This document shows, in pieces, positions 13,001 to 23,600 of a DNA stretch of 64,000 bases (the stretch's first letter is position 1; each line of letters starts with the position of its first letter). The notes beneath the pieces were generated by a model. The model had not been told where the DNA came from. It did no database searches and saw only the letters and a program-made list of their open reading frames with translations. This DNA comes from Parus major (lineage: Eukaryota; Chordata; Aves; Passeriformes; Paridae): NCBI RefSeq assembly GCF_001522545.3, contig NC_031778.1, positions 23,343,920-23,407,919 on the forward strand, written 5' to 3'. The position numbers and the translations under genes were made by a program.

Positions 13001-13942
13001 CCCGTGGGATATTCCGGCTCTCTCAGCCTGGAGCACGGATTGCCACGGAGCTCACCCTGAATTCCTGGCAGGAATGAGGCTGTCCCAGCCTGTCCCAGGA
13101 GCTGGGCACACCTCATTTGGTGGCACCGTGGCTCCTTCTACCGGCTGAGCCTGCCCTGACATTCCCACAAATCCCCCGGATAAAGGATTTAAACTCCCGC
13201 TGCTGCTGCTGTCGTTGCAGGGTTAAAGCATTTCCAGAGGTGAAATGAAAAATATTGTGAAGATTTGGGAATCCAGAAGGCAGAATGAAAGCGCTGGGTC
13301 AGCTTGGCTGCAGAAACACCAATGCCTAAAAAAAAAGGGAATTTTGTGTCTCAGGATACAGGACAGCCCTGCTTTAAATAATATGGAATTACTGCTAATG
13401 TAGCTGATACTTGTTTTACACAGAGAAGCATTTAGTCAGTGATTATACTACAAAAATAAAACACCTCACCAGCTTTTCATCTCCCAAAGTAGGATTTTAG
13501 GCCTCTGTACACAATTCCAAGTGAGAATGTTCTGCTGGAATTTGGCCACTCTGGGCAGAGCCCAGAGCTGCTGCCCCTTGTGCCCGATATATTCATAAAT
13601 GGCCTTTCCAAAACTCCCAGAGAAAAAGTTCTGGACAGTTCATAACGAGCTGAAATTTCATGACTTTCATTTTCCCAGTGCTGACTTGGACAAGGCTTAG
13701 GGGAGCAGGTGGAGAAATACGGATTTTCCTGAGGTAACTTAAAATTCCAGGGGTCAGCTGTGTCCAGCTCTGAAGGATAATCTGGGTGCTCTGGATAACA
13801 AAACCCAGTTTTGTTTTTCCAGAGCCTTTCCAGAACCACAAACACAGGTTTGAGGGCAATTCTTGAGGGGAAAAATGTGTGGATTTCATGGATTTGGGCA
13901 GCTCCTGTGTCTGCTCTGCTCAGTCCTAAGGAAGCTGCAATC

Positions 13943-13985
13943 AGGTGGTTTTTAAGGTCCCTTCCAACCCAAATTCTGGGAATTA
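13943..13985 (+). mobile_element. CR1 LINE 3'-end fragment
   Basis: The string 'taaggtcccttccaaccca' is the characteristic 3' end of avian CR1 retrotransposons. Only about 40 bases remain, so it is an old fragment. Confidence 0.65.
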
Positions 13986-14327
13986 TCTGAGCAATAGGGG
14001 ACTAAAGCACTTTTTTTCCAAGCATATTCCTGCATTTTTGGAAGCCTGGACACAGGCAGCCTCTCCATTTTCTGGCCTGCTCTGACACCAATTATCCCTA
14101 AAATGTGAGGTAAAATTTAGGGAAATATCCCAGACATCCTCTTATACTGACCACAGGGAATGCTGCCCCTCCATCTCCTGTAGGATTTATTGGGAATTTG
14201 TTTGTTCCAGGATGAACAGGAAGCATTGCAGCATTTCAACCCCTCTGAAATAACACCCAGACTGGGAATTTCATCTTGGAATCCACTTTGCTCCCCACCC
14301 AGCAGCAACTTCCAAACACCTTTGCCC

Positions 14328-14377
14328 AATTAATTATTACAATAATTATAATTATTATTGTTATTATTACTATTGTT
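14328..14377. repeat. (ATT)n microsatellite
   Basis: Short run of ATTATT/AATTAT units, about 50 bases. Confidence 0.6.
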
Positions 14378-15525
14378 AGGCTTTTCAGGTCAGGAAACCC
14401 CCACAGTTTTCATACCAAAATCACAAATATTTGGAATTCTGGTTTAATACAGCTGCATGAGGTAAAAATAACCCCTTAGGATTTGGAAAACTTTCAGCCT
14501 GTTTTACACTTTTAGTACAGTGTTCTAGGCAGATGCAATAAAATGTAACCCCCCCACACTTCAATTCCCAAATTATTTCATATTTTTAAGGTTTTTCACC
14601 TTTTGCCAGGCTTCTTACACTAAAAACTTCCCTAAGAATGGCTTTGAGCAGAAACAGGAGCTCAGTTAGGAATTTCACAGGCTTTTAAGCAATAATAAAG
14701 TCAGAATCAAATACAAGCCAGGTTTGGAAATGAGGTGTTTGGTTTTTTTTTAGGAAATCCAGGAGCAGGATGTTTTTCCAATGCTGCTGGCACTGTAAAT
14801 GACAATGAATTTCAGGTGGCACAAAGAGATCACTGTGTATAAACCTAAGCCTTGGAACCTGTGAGCAGTGTCGACCTTTGGGGCACAAAAACCCCAAATT
14901 CCTGCAGGTGACAGGAGAATTTCTGGCCATCCTCACCTCCCCAGGAGTCTCCTTCCTCCCTCAGCATGAGCACTCTCTGCTTTATCCATTTTCTGAAGGC
15001 AGAAGAGTCACAATTACATTTTTTTTTTGAGAAAGCAATACAAGCTGTGCTGTAGTATCAGTGTTCTTGTGGTAAATAATTTATTTCTCATCATTTCACA
15101 TGGCAGGCTTAGAGGAAAACGGAGGGGTTTGGGGTTTAAGATGTGTAAACAATCACAGAACAAGGCAGTTCTCCCAGCACCTGCTCAGAGAACGATCAAA
15201 TCCCAGCTCCTAAACCCACGGCACAGCTGGAATTTCACCCGGATCTAGGAATACAAGAGCATCGATTCCCTCAATTATGCAATACCGTATTTCCCCCACC
15301 CCTAAAAAAAACAAAAAGCCTTCATTTTTTAAAATCTCCTCCCCATCAGAACACCAACATTTGAAACCCTTGTCTGGAGAGTGTTGTCCCCAAGACCTTT
15401 TGATCCCTAAAGAACACGAGCCCATCCTCAAATCGCACGCCCAGGCCAGGTGTGGAGCGGAGCGAAAGGCGGCGCTGCCCGTGGAGCCCGGCGTGCTGGG
15501 GGCACAGGGGAGCCTCAGCCGAGCT

Positions 15526-15658
15526 CCTGGGCTCTGTCCCTGTCCCTGGGCTCTGTCCCAGCCCCTGGGCTCTGTCCCTGTCCCTGGGCTCTGTCCCTGT
15601 CCCTGGGCTCTGTCCCAGCCCCTGGGCTCTGTCCCAGCCCCTGGGCTCTGTCCCCAAG
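15526..15658. repeat. 19-bp minisatellite, 7 copies
   Basis: Seven 19-bp units with core CCTGGGCTCTGTCCC and two alternating tails (TGTC or AGCC), 133 bases in all. All three plus-strand frames read through it as Pro/Leu/Ser-rich peptides, which is an effect of a 19-bp unit and not evidence of coding. Confidence 0.92.
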
Positions 15659-15832
15659 CCACCACGGGGCCCTGGGGTTGTGCCAGCCCAACGGGAGCGC
15701 GGCCAGGACGTCTCCGCAGTCCCTCCCCCGTGTAGTGGATGTGTCCAGGTTAATTATGTTCATGCAATTGCAAATTCTGTATCGTTGTCCATTAGAAGTG
15801 TAAACTACTGAAAACTGGGCCTTGCTGATATG

Positions 15833-15838
15833 AATAAA
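15833..15838 (+). terminator. Candidate distal polyadenylation signal for PPM1L
   Basis: AATAAA in an A/T-rich context, the last one on the plus strand before the convergent gene. Use is inferred only. Confidence 0.4.
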
Positions 15839-15850
15839 GTGATTAAAAAC

Positions 15851-16685
15851 CGGTCTTTACACACAGGGTGGAGCTGGTCTTCTTTAGAGGTGGGGGAATT
15901 CCTGCCTTTGCTGATTTTAAAATTGGAACAAAAATACTCATTTAGAAACAGACATAAATCACAACAGAAATGATTCTTCATCTTCCCCACAGGGTTCCAG
16001 AACTCCTGGGATGCATCACACACACACACACACACAGGGGTGGGGGGATTGATGATCCCAATGTTTTTGGGATGTCCAAATTGCTCGTGAGCTCCATCTG
16101 CCTGATCTGGGAACACCAGCAGAGACACCAAAGCCATTCCAGTGAAGGTGGACACACAAATTGCACCACATTTCCAGCATTCCTCATCAGCTCCTGCAGA
16201 TCCCACAGGATCCCCAGGCTGGGAACACTCCTGGAAGCGTTGTGGAGGTGACACATTTAAATACCAAGGTGTGACACTCTCAGAAGGATTACACAGGCAA
16301 AAAAAAACCTTGGGTTGGGTTCAATTTCGTGCTGGGCAGAGAACAAATAATGGAGAGTGGCAATAAAACAATAAAAACAATCCAGGCAGGAATTTCAAAT
16401 CAAAGCTGCTTTCTTGGCATAAACACCTTCCCTTGGTGGCGTTTTGTACATTCCAGAAGATTCAGGGGGAAATCCCAGGGTTGCTCCGAGCACATGGAAA
16501 GGCAGCAGAGGCAGGGGGTTCCAAGGAACCTCTGGGTGTGGGGTACACACATGGAAAAGTGCTCTGTGAATCCCTGTTTTTACTGAAGAGCATTGGAATG
16601 CCCTCGAGAAACGCTGCCCCAGCAGTCAGAGTCGTCTCTAGAGGCCACTCTCGCACCAAACAGAAGTTTCTAAATAAATCCACAA
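15851..16685 (-). other. Region between convergent PPM1L and B3GALNT1, probable B3GALNT1 3' UTR
   Basis: Lies directly after the B3GALNT1 stop codon on the minus strand. I found no canonical AATAAA on that strand here, so the 3' end of the transcript is not resolved. It contains a (CA)10 tract. Confidence 0.4.
16017..16036. repeat. (CA)10 microsatellite
   Basis: Ten CA dinucleotides in a row. Confidence 0.95.
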
Positions 16686-17672
16686 TCAAAGGCAAGTTTT
16701 TGAAGTGTCAGATGACAAATCCTGCCAAAACTGGACCAGTTCATTTGATGTAAGGCCATGAACTGCAATCAGATGTCTGTACTTACAGATATCAAAGCTG
16801 ATTTTATAGAGAAAGAACTGTTCTGCATCCTCTGGAACAGTGACGTTGACTTTGAGTATATTTAAGCAAATTCCCACATAAACATCCTCAAATTTCAGAG
16901 GTTTGACGTGGCCCATCAGCTCGTAGGTCCTCAGAGCCAGTTTTCCATCCAGTATGTATCCCAGCCCGCTGCAGTAGGGAGGATACAGCCTGAAGGGATA
17001 TTCCTGATAGGAGATGTACCTCCTTCTGTCCAGGCCTCTGTAGGCGAAGTTGTCGATGAGGGGATACCCGGTGAAGACGTTCTCCGAGGAATTCAGCTGC
17101 AGCAGGAGCTTCACCAGGTTGGGAGTGTTGATGAAGACATCGGTGTCGGTCTTCATGAAGAACCTGGCGTTGGAGCAGAACTCGGAGAGCCACTGGAATG
17201 CCATGATGGTCTTCAGGGTGAGGTTGTCGTAAGTGTCGGTGAAATCCTGGCGGATGATGTCCCCGTAGAGGATGCTCTCGTCCTCCACCGACAGCGCCGC
17301 CACCCCGTCCTCCCTCTGCGTGTCCCGCCCCAGCAGGAACAGGGTCAGGACGCGCTGGCCCCACCAGGAATCCCGGGAGCCCCACGTGATCCTGATGGCC
17401 TGCCTGGCTTTCACGTCCCTGGGGCTGGAAGCCACCAGGATGACCAGGAAGGGGTCGACGTCGGCGCACTTGGGGCGCTCGCGCAGCGAGAACGGGCGCT
17501 GCTGCCGGTACACGGGCTCGTACTCGTAGAAGTAGAGCAGGTTGATGCTCTCCAGGGCAGCGTTGGAGGAGGAGGTGATGTACCACATGGTTACCAGGGA
17601 AAACACCAGCAGCAACAGGAAAATCCATTTCAAGGGTCTCATGTACAAGGCACTGACCGGAACCGGTGCCAT
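16686..17672 (-). CDS. B3GALNT1: Beta-1,3-N-acetylgalactosaminyltransferase 1 (globoside synthase)
   Basis: A single-exon, 328-residue type II membrane enzyme. In mammals it transfers GalNAc in beta-1,3 linkage to globotriaosylceramide in the Golgi to make globoside (P antigen). Visible features: a short cytosolic tail, a membrane anchor at about residues 14-32, then a lumenal GT31 domain with VKARQAIRITWG (87-98), the metal-binding DTD at 176-178 within MKTDTDVF, CSGLGYI (234-240) and EDVYVG (262-267). Possible N-glycosylation sites are N150, N194 and N276. Length is close to the 331 residues of the human enzyme. The start is the first ATG after a minus-strand splice acceptor; the exon probably begins at 17732, leaving 60 bases of 5' UTR. 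It converges on PPM1L, as in mammals. B3GALNT1 is preferred over other GT31 members because of the YFYEYEPVYR stem segment and synteny. Confidence 0.96.
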   Translation of the reverse strand: MAPVPVSALYMRPLKWIFLLLLVFSLVTMWYITSSSNAALESINLLYFYEYEPVYRQQRPFSLRERPKCADVDPFLVILVASSPRDVKARQAIRITWGSRDSWWGQRVLTLFLLGRDTQREDGVAALSVEDESILYGDIIRQDFTDTYDNLTLKTIMAFQWLSEFCSNARFFMKTDTDVFINTPNLVKLLLQLNSSENVFTGYPLIDNFAYRGLDRRRYISYQEYPFRLYPPYCSGLGYILDGKLALRTYELMGHVKPLKFEDVYVGICLNILKVNVTVPEDAEQFFLYKISFDICKYRHLIAVHGLTSNELVQFWQDLSSDTSKTCL

Positions 17673-17732
17673 GGTTGGGATCTGCTGGTGCCCCTCAGAA
17701 TCTGTTCCACGAGTGCTGGGGCATCTTCCTGG

Positions 17733-19743
17733 CTGAAAAAGAAATGAAAAGTGGCATTCAGAGTGCTGTTAGTCAAATATTACCTTCTCCTTGTGTTGGA
17801 ACTGTGCTATAATACCAGCCCACCCAAGTATTCCTGATCCAGCTGTCACATCATCCCTCACCCCACGGATGGCAGCAGGACATGGAGCCGCTGCCCGGCA
17901 GGGTTTGCTGAGCGGGTTTGCACCGAAAGCTCGTGGCTTTCACCCAAAATCCTCCCTGCACAGAGCTGATCCCCACCCAGGAGCCAAGGCTGTGATCCCA
18001 GGGATGTCAGCACCACAACTCTGAGGTGGCTCCAGCTCGAGGACAGAACACCGTGCACAAAATCCAACAAATGCACAGGAAACGGCTGCTCAGAGGCCTC
18101 AGAGTTTTGCTGTTTCTGCTGAAGACAGGAAGTCTGACTGATCTGCACGAGCTGGGGCACATGGCACAAGAAAGCAAAAGTACAAGGAAATATTTCTTCT
18201 TTCAAGGCTTGGGCAGCCACTTGTTCTGAGGGGGAGGGGGAAAGGTAAAAATCGACTTCCTTAAATCAAGCGATGCACTAAAGCTGTTTATGACCAAAAT
18301 CAAGACTGTTTTTATCATTAGCCAGGTAAATTTTGGATTAGAGGCACACAAATCCACAGCAGGTCCTTCCAAACCCCTATGGAATCCGTTCCAGTGTCAG
18401 GATTAGAGATTCCAAGGGATAAATCTTCAGTTTAAAACCAGACCCCCAGGCCTGAACCCTCCAATGTTTGTTTTCACTGTATTTCCTTAAAATTACACGT
18501 GCTCTATCATATCTTTTTAGACATCTTTAAGCCAAAATAATTCCAGTGCCTAACTGTGGGGATTCCAAATGGTTTCTGATGTTTGCAGTAATAATATTTA
18601 TCCTGCACGAGTACACACATCAGGATGATGGAAGGTTTGATTTCACAGCACAATTAATTACTCTTTATCTTCAAAAATATCACCACAGGGCTCATAAATG
18701 TTTTATATTTGACAAATAAATTCAACTCCCAGAACAGCACTCTGGGATCCAGGGAAATTTGATTTTCCAAAGCCCACCTGCCTCATGTTTCTGTGGATTT
18801 TAAATTAATCATCCTTTAAAGGAAGCACTTGGAAAACATTTCACCAACAATGGCCTTAAAATGGATGAAAACAATTTTACATAAAGCATTTAAATAGAAG
18901 AATTTTGAGCTGATTCCTTTTGAAATCAGTAATTATCTAAAAGGAATCTTTTTTTTATGCATCAGCCTGACTTTCAGTGGACAGCAGGAAAATACATACT
19001 GGGAGAAAATAACCTAAGTTATGTATCTGTGCTTATTATTTGATTTTAGATCAATAACACTTATTTTGATGATCAACTTTAGAAGCATAGCAGTGAAAAC
19101 TGATCAGTTTGATCAGTTCTTGGCTGCCTAATGGAAAAAGCATTATAAATGTTTTGATTCTTTATAGGAAGAAAAGCCTGATTTCATAACACTGTGAAAA
19201 ATAAAACTGGAGACAAATCCTGACCTGCTACATGAGGGAAAATCTGTGAAAATAACCCTCAATTCAGGTCCTTCAGGAAACCCCAACCACACAGGGAAAT
19301 AAATTCCAACCTTCTCCTATTTCATGGGCTTAGAGCAAAGTGAGGAAGTCCGAGAAGTTCTGCTCAGTCGTGGTGCAGGTGCAGCTCTTCCAGATCTGCC
19401 TCCTCTTCCCAACTTTTCCCTGGCAGTTTTTCCCTTCCAGCTGTGGGTGGCAGCTCCTTCCAGGGCATTACCTTCATTCTCCTGCAAGATTATGCCAACA
19501 GATAAAACTGGTGAACTTTGAAATAAATGTGAGCCAGCCCAAGGCTCAGAATGCTCCTCAGGGGTTCAGATCCATTGTGGAGTGTGGACAGGGAAAAGGT
19601 GGGGAGTTCTCATATTAAAGATTACTAATTATAATAGCAAATATTCCCATATAATCATTTTAAAATACCATAATAATAAGTGTATAGGGGGAAAAATCTT
19701 TTTAAAGCTACCAGCAGAAATAATTTGGACATTTTTAGATCTG
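17733..19743 (-). other. Probable B3GALNT1 5' intron
   Basis: AT-rich unique sequence between the coding exon acceptor and the CpG island near 20 kb. No other exon could be placed with confidence. Confidence 0.4.
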
Positions 19744-19842
19744 TCTTGGACAGGGCCTGGAGCAGCCTGGTCTGGGGGAGGTGTTCCTGCACAACGAGAT
19801 AATATTTAAGGTACTCCCAGCCCAAAACAGCCACTGATTCCA
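19744..19842 (+). mobile_element. CR1 LINE 3' fragment, plus orientation
   Basis: Reads as a diverged CR1 tail: 'ggcctggagcagcctggtct' followed by 'gggggaggtgttcctgc' and 'tttaaggtact'. About 100 bases remain. Confidence 0.75.
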
Positions 19843-20265
19843 CGTTTTTCAACCTAAAACCAATCGAAACTAGAGGCAATTTTTCAAGATCCCGGGCTGC
19901 GATGCTCTAACCTAATAAAACTTTAAACTTTAATTTACAGGCGGCTTGTTCTCCGCGATGTCTGCCCCACCATCCCTGTTTTCCGTGCCGGGCTCCCTTT
20001 CCCATTGCGGGGCTGAGCCGGGAGGTCCCGGCGGAGCAGGAAGGGATGGCTGTGAGGGGACAGCACACCCCTTCCTCTGTCCTCTGCCCACCCCCGGCTC
20101 CCAGGGCCAGCTTCTCCTCGGCTTTGTGCTCGCAGCCGGCAGCGGAGCAGCGCCCGCGGCTCCCGGTGTGCGCTTCCCCCGGCGGCAGTGACCGACCGGC
20201 CTCCAGTGCGGGGCGTGGAGCCCCGCTCCGCATCCTCATCCTCATCCTCGTCCTTATCCCATCCC

Positions 20266-20306
20266 CAGCCCATTCCCAGCCCATTCCCAGCCCATTCCCA
20301 GCCCAT
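20266..20306. repeat. 11-bp tandem repeat, about 4 copies
   Basis: CCCATTCCCAG repeated about four times inside the CpG island. Confidence 0.85.
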
Positions 20307-20398
20307 TACCGTGTCCCCGGCCGCAGCGGGAAGGAGCCGCCGCCTCTTCCGCCTCACCGAGCGGCCCCCGCTGCTGCGCCCGCCCCGGCCCCGCCGGC

Positions 20399-20690
20399 TC
20401 CGCGGGTAAAGGCCGGGCACGGGCAGGGCACCTCCAGCCCCGGCCCCGCCGGTTCCCCGGGTAAAGAAAGGCTGGGCATGGCCAGGGCACCTCCAGCCCN
20501 NNNNNNNNNNNNNNNNNNNNNNNNNNNNNNNNNNNNNNNNNNNNNNNNNNNNNNNNNNNNNNNNNNNNNNNNNNNNNNNNNNNNNNNNNNNNNNNNNNNN
20601 NNNNNNNNNNNNNNNNNNNNNNNNNNNNNNNNNNNNNNNNNNNNNNNNNNNNNNNNNNNNNNNNCGGGTAAAGAAAGGCTGGGCACAGAT
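20399..20690. repeat. GC-rich tandem repeat of about 63 bp spanning a gap
   Basis: The segment 'cgggtaaagaaaggctgggc' follows GGCACCTCCAGCCC and recurs on both sides of the gap 20500-20664, so the gap probably holds more copies. Confidence 0.8.
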
Positions 20691-22498
20691 GATTAATACA
20701 TCTTCACAGCTCGCCGCTTAGTCCAGCCCGCCTGGATGAGCTGGGGATGGATGTGCAGGGTTCATGTGGAGCTGCTCGGGTTACTGTGCGGAGCTGGAGC
20801 TCAGGTTGGTCGGTGCTAAATCGGCTGTCCCCGGTTTGTGACTGCGGTTCTGCAGGTGAAATGAAAGGAAAATTCAGCACAGACAGTGAAATGAAAACTC
20901 AGCCGGTCGTAGCCCTTAGAGCAAACCCGGCTCTGGAGGAGCAGGTTGGGTCCACTCCAGCTCCCAGCTGCTCTGTCCTGAGGTTTGATCTCAGGGAAAA
21001 AAATCCTTCCTGGGAGCAGCTCTGCATCACAAGGCCTGGCTCTGGACTCTGGCAGGGTCAGAAACCTGCACATGAATTACCTCGGAAAAAGTCAGGCTCT
21101 GCTCGACGCCTGAAGCGACGGCTGATGGAGGAAATACCAGTTGTGAACACCCAGTACAGGTGGAGCACAGAGAACTGTGAGAGATCTTCAAATCACAACT
21201 TGGGACAGACCATCCATCATCCCTGCCTTGCTCAAGATATCCATATTTTATCGGAATTGCATCAGGGAATTCTGATCCATTCGACGTGTTAACCCTGTGT
21301 TTTGCAGTTTGCTGCCTCCCCATCTTTCAATTCATTCATGTCAGTTTATTTCCAAAGCAATGCAAACACTTTATTCCCTGGTTTCATACATCCTGACCTG
21401 CTCCTGAAAACCCCACAGATAATCTGTGTTATTAACCATGAGAAACACACAGCAGTGAGTGCATCACTGTCATCTCTCACTGCCCCCAGTTAGTCCCAGT
21501 CTAACCCTTTTAGCCTCAAGAGAAACCAGATTATAACTTGTCTGTCAGGGCTGAGGCGGATTTTACGCAACCAATGTCGTAATTATCGAAATGATTACTC
21601 TATCAGTCAGCAGCTTGTTTGACCACAAGACCTTTACATCTTTTTGCTGATTCTGGACTTTCTGAAGCAAAGAGAAATGGTTTCCTGGGTGTAAAGGCAA
21701 CTCCTGCAGCGCTCAGGCTGTGTCAGAGCAGCCCAGCGTGCATCCACTGTCAGAAAATTGAACAGTCAATAGGAATTCATTAATAGCTGACTAAATTTTC
21801 TATCTCTTCTGGTTTTATTCTACTACTTGGAATGGTGGCCAAAAAAAATTATCAAGACTAGGTTATTTCCTCGCTTCTTGACCCTTTCCTGAAGGAAATC
21901 TGCATTGGGCAGTCATAGAGTAGAGCACAATGAAGGTAACTCATTTAATTTTTAATTTGAGGCAGCGATTTTCAGCAATGACCAGACTGTAATAAGGTTT
22001 GTATTTAGTCTCCATCTTGCAGGGTGCAGTTAAACTCATTCACAAACTACATAAACAAACTCCCTGAGTTTACAGCCCTGGCAGAAGGAGTCACTGAGGC
22101 AGCTGCTTAGAGCAGAGCCCAGTTTTAGTGGAGTTCTCTTAGGGCTTGATTGAGCCCATGGGCTGGAACTCACACATCAGCCTGTGGGAGATGAGATGCA
22201 CCCATAAATCAGCTGCCTGGTCATTTTGTGGCTTGCTAAGTATGGAAAACCTCAAATCTTACATCTCCCCTCCTGACTGCTCGTGTTCATATCTCATTTT
22301 CCTCCCGGATGGCTGCGGATGCCCAGGCGGATTCTCTCGGAGATGGATCGGGGGAATCCACGGATCGGGCTGCAGGTGCTGGGAACGGGGCTGTTCAAAC
22401 ACGCTGGCAGCCTGTAACCTTTGTGCCAAAGTTACTCATCCCAGTCCCACCCACAGGCTTGGCACGGAGCTCTGCACCTCGGGAAGCCTCCTGGCTCC
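20691..22498. other. Intergenic sequence upstream of ARL14
   Basis: No gene recognised. A 181-codon open frame at 20747-21292 has no known domain. The remainder is unique DNA with polyadenylation-like and A/T-rich patches but no clear element. Confidence 0.45.
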
Positions 22499-22513
22499 TT
22501 ATCACGGTGATAA
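22499..22513. promoter_or_regulatory. Perfect 15-bp palindrome with paired GATA-type sites upstream of ARL14
   Basis: TTATCAC-G-GTGATAA: two 7-base arms in inverted repeat around one base, each containing a TGATAA/TTATCA GATA-factor core. It ends about 160 bases before the ARL14 start codon and overlaps a TATA-like GATAAAAG (22509-22516). Function is inference. Confidence 0.45.
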
Positions 22514-22674
22514 AAGCAGCGTGCATTTGTACCGAGCTCTGCCTGCTCCAGATCCGCAGCTGCCTCCTCTCCCTCGCTGGCTGTGCCTTGCCTCAGCAGG
22601 GGGAAAGGCAGCCACACAAATTGGCCCCAGGGAAGAGGGGGAATATCCCTGGAATAGAGAACTGCCTGGGATAA

Positions 22675-23259
22675 ATGGGCCTCCAGAACGCCAAAGCCTC
22701 CTCAGTGAAGCGGGCCAACATCCTGATGCTAGGGCTGGATTCTGCGGGGAAATCCACGCTGCTCTGCAAGTTCAGGTATAAAGATGATTTTCTAACAATG
22801 CCAACGATTGGCTTTAATGTGGATATGATTGAAGCAGGGAAAGATTTTACACTGACAGTTTGGGATGTTGGAGGACAGAAGAAAATGAGAGAGCTCTGGA
22901 ACAATTTCCTGGAAGACACCGACGGGCTGCTCTACGTGGTGGACAGCTCTGACAAGCGCCGGCTGGAGGAATCCAGGCGGGAATTTGAGCTCATTTTAAA
23001 GAATGAATCCATAAAAAACGTCCCTGTGGTCGTGCTGGCGAACAAGCAGGATTTGCCTGGAGCTCTGAACGCCGAGGAGATCACCAGGAGGTTCAAGATG
23101 AAGAAGTACTGCAGTGACAGGAACTGGTACGTGCAGCCCTGCTGTGCCATCACGGCAGAAGGGCTGCCAGAAGCTCTCCAGAGAGTGGCCACGTTTGCCA
23201 GGCACTACAGCAAGTCAAAGGAGACTTTCACCACCCTCAAGGAACTCACTGCCTTTTAA
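22675..23259 (+). CDS. ARL14: ADP-ribosylation-factor-like GTPase 14
   Basis: An intronless 194-residue small GTPase of the ARF/ARL family. In mammals ARL14 controls movement of MHC class II vesicles along actin in immune cells and is expressed in gut epithelium. All G motifs are visible: P-loop GLDSAGKST (20-28), PTIGFN switch I (43-48), WDVGGQ switch II (63-68), NKQD (123-126) and CAIT (157-160). Gly2 is the likely N-myristoylation site. SDRNWYVQPCC near residues 147-157 and the location between KPNA4 and the PPM1L/B3GALNT1 pair identify ARL14 rather than its relative ARL11. The N-terminus (MGLQNAKASSVKR) is diverged from human. The start was chosen as the first ATG giving Gly2. It is transcribed in the same direction as KPNA4, which differs from human as I remember it. 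Confidence 0.94.
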   Translation: MGLQNAKASSVKRANILMLGLDSAGKSTLLCKFRYKDDFLTMPTIGFNVDMIEAGKDFTLTVWDVGGQKKMRELWNNFLEDTDGLLYVVDSSDKRRLEESRREFELILKNESIKNVPVVVLANKQDLPGALNAEEITRRFKMKKYCSDRNWYVQPCCAITAEGLPEALQRVATFARHYSKSKETFTTLKELTAF

Positions 23260-23600
23260 GGATTTCTATCATCCACTTCTGGTGACTCTTAACAGATTTT
23301 GTTGGACAGATGAAATCTGGAAACACTGAATTGTGAAGAACTTTTATACATAAATATTTATAAAGAACTGTGACAATGTTAAATTCTACTGTTATACCTG
23401 CAGATATTTGATATACCTGCTAGGATGTCTCATACCTGAGACAGGACTCTGTAGCATTTTGTTATTATTTTTATTTTTTTATTTACTTGGGGTTATTTAA
23501 GTTGAATGATGAGAAAGGAGCAGTTGAGCACACGGAAATAAAATAGGTGAGCGGTGTTTAAGTGGCTTAAAATCAAATAAAGGTTCAAATCAATTTTTTT
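23260..23600 (+). other. ARL14 3' UTR (inferred)
   Basis: A/T-rich sequence after the stop codon with AATAAA at 23537-23542 and 23576-23581. Either could end the message; a further AATAAA lies near 24090. Confidence 0.55.

Larger units (their letters stand above)
10010..15850 (+). other. Probable PPM1L 3' UTR and downstream region
   Basis: No coding sequence is recognised between the PPM1L stop and the convergent gene B3GALNT1. AATAAA signals occur at 13455-13460 and 15833-15838. The mammalian PPM1L message has a very long 3' UTR, so transcription to the distal signal is plausible, but the end point is inferred. Included are a 19-bp minisatellite (15526-15658) and a short CR1 tail fragment (13943-13985). 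Confidence 0.45.
19960..20690. promoter_or_regulatory. CpG island, probable B3GALNT1 promoter
   Basis: GC- and CpG-rich DNA (CGCTTCCCCCGGCGG, CCGGCCGCAGCGG and similar) in an AT-rich neighbourhood, interrupted by the gap 20500-20664. It lies upstream of the minus-strand B3GALNT1 exon, where a 5' non-coding first exon would be expected. It could also serve plus-strand transcription toward ARL14. No transcript evidence is available here. Confidence 0.55.

Noticed and set aside
16888..17747. Long open frames on both strands inside B3GALNT1
   Set aside because: Shadows of the GC-rich B3GALNT1 coding frame, without recognisable domains.
20747..21292. 181-codon open frame between the CpG island and ARL14
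   Set aside because: No recognisable domain, no codon pattern of a gene and no known gene expected here; an unspliced non-coding exon is equally possible.
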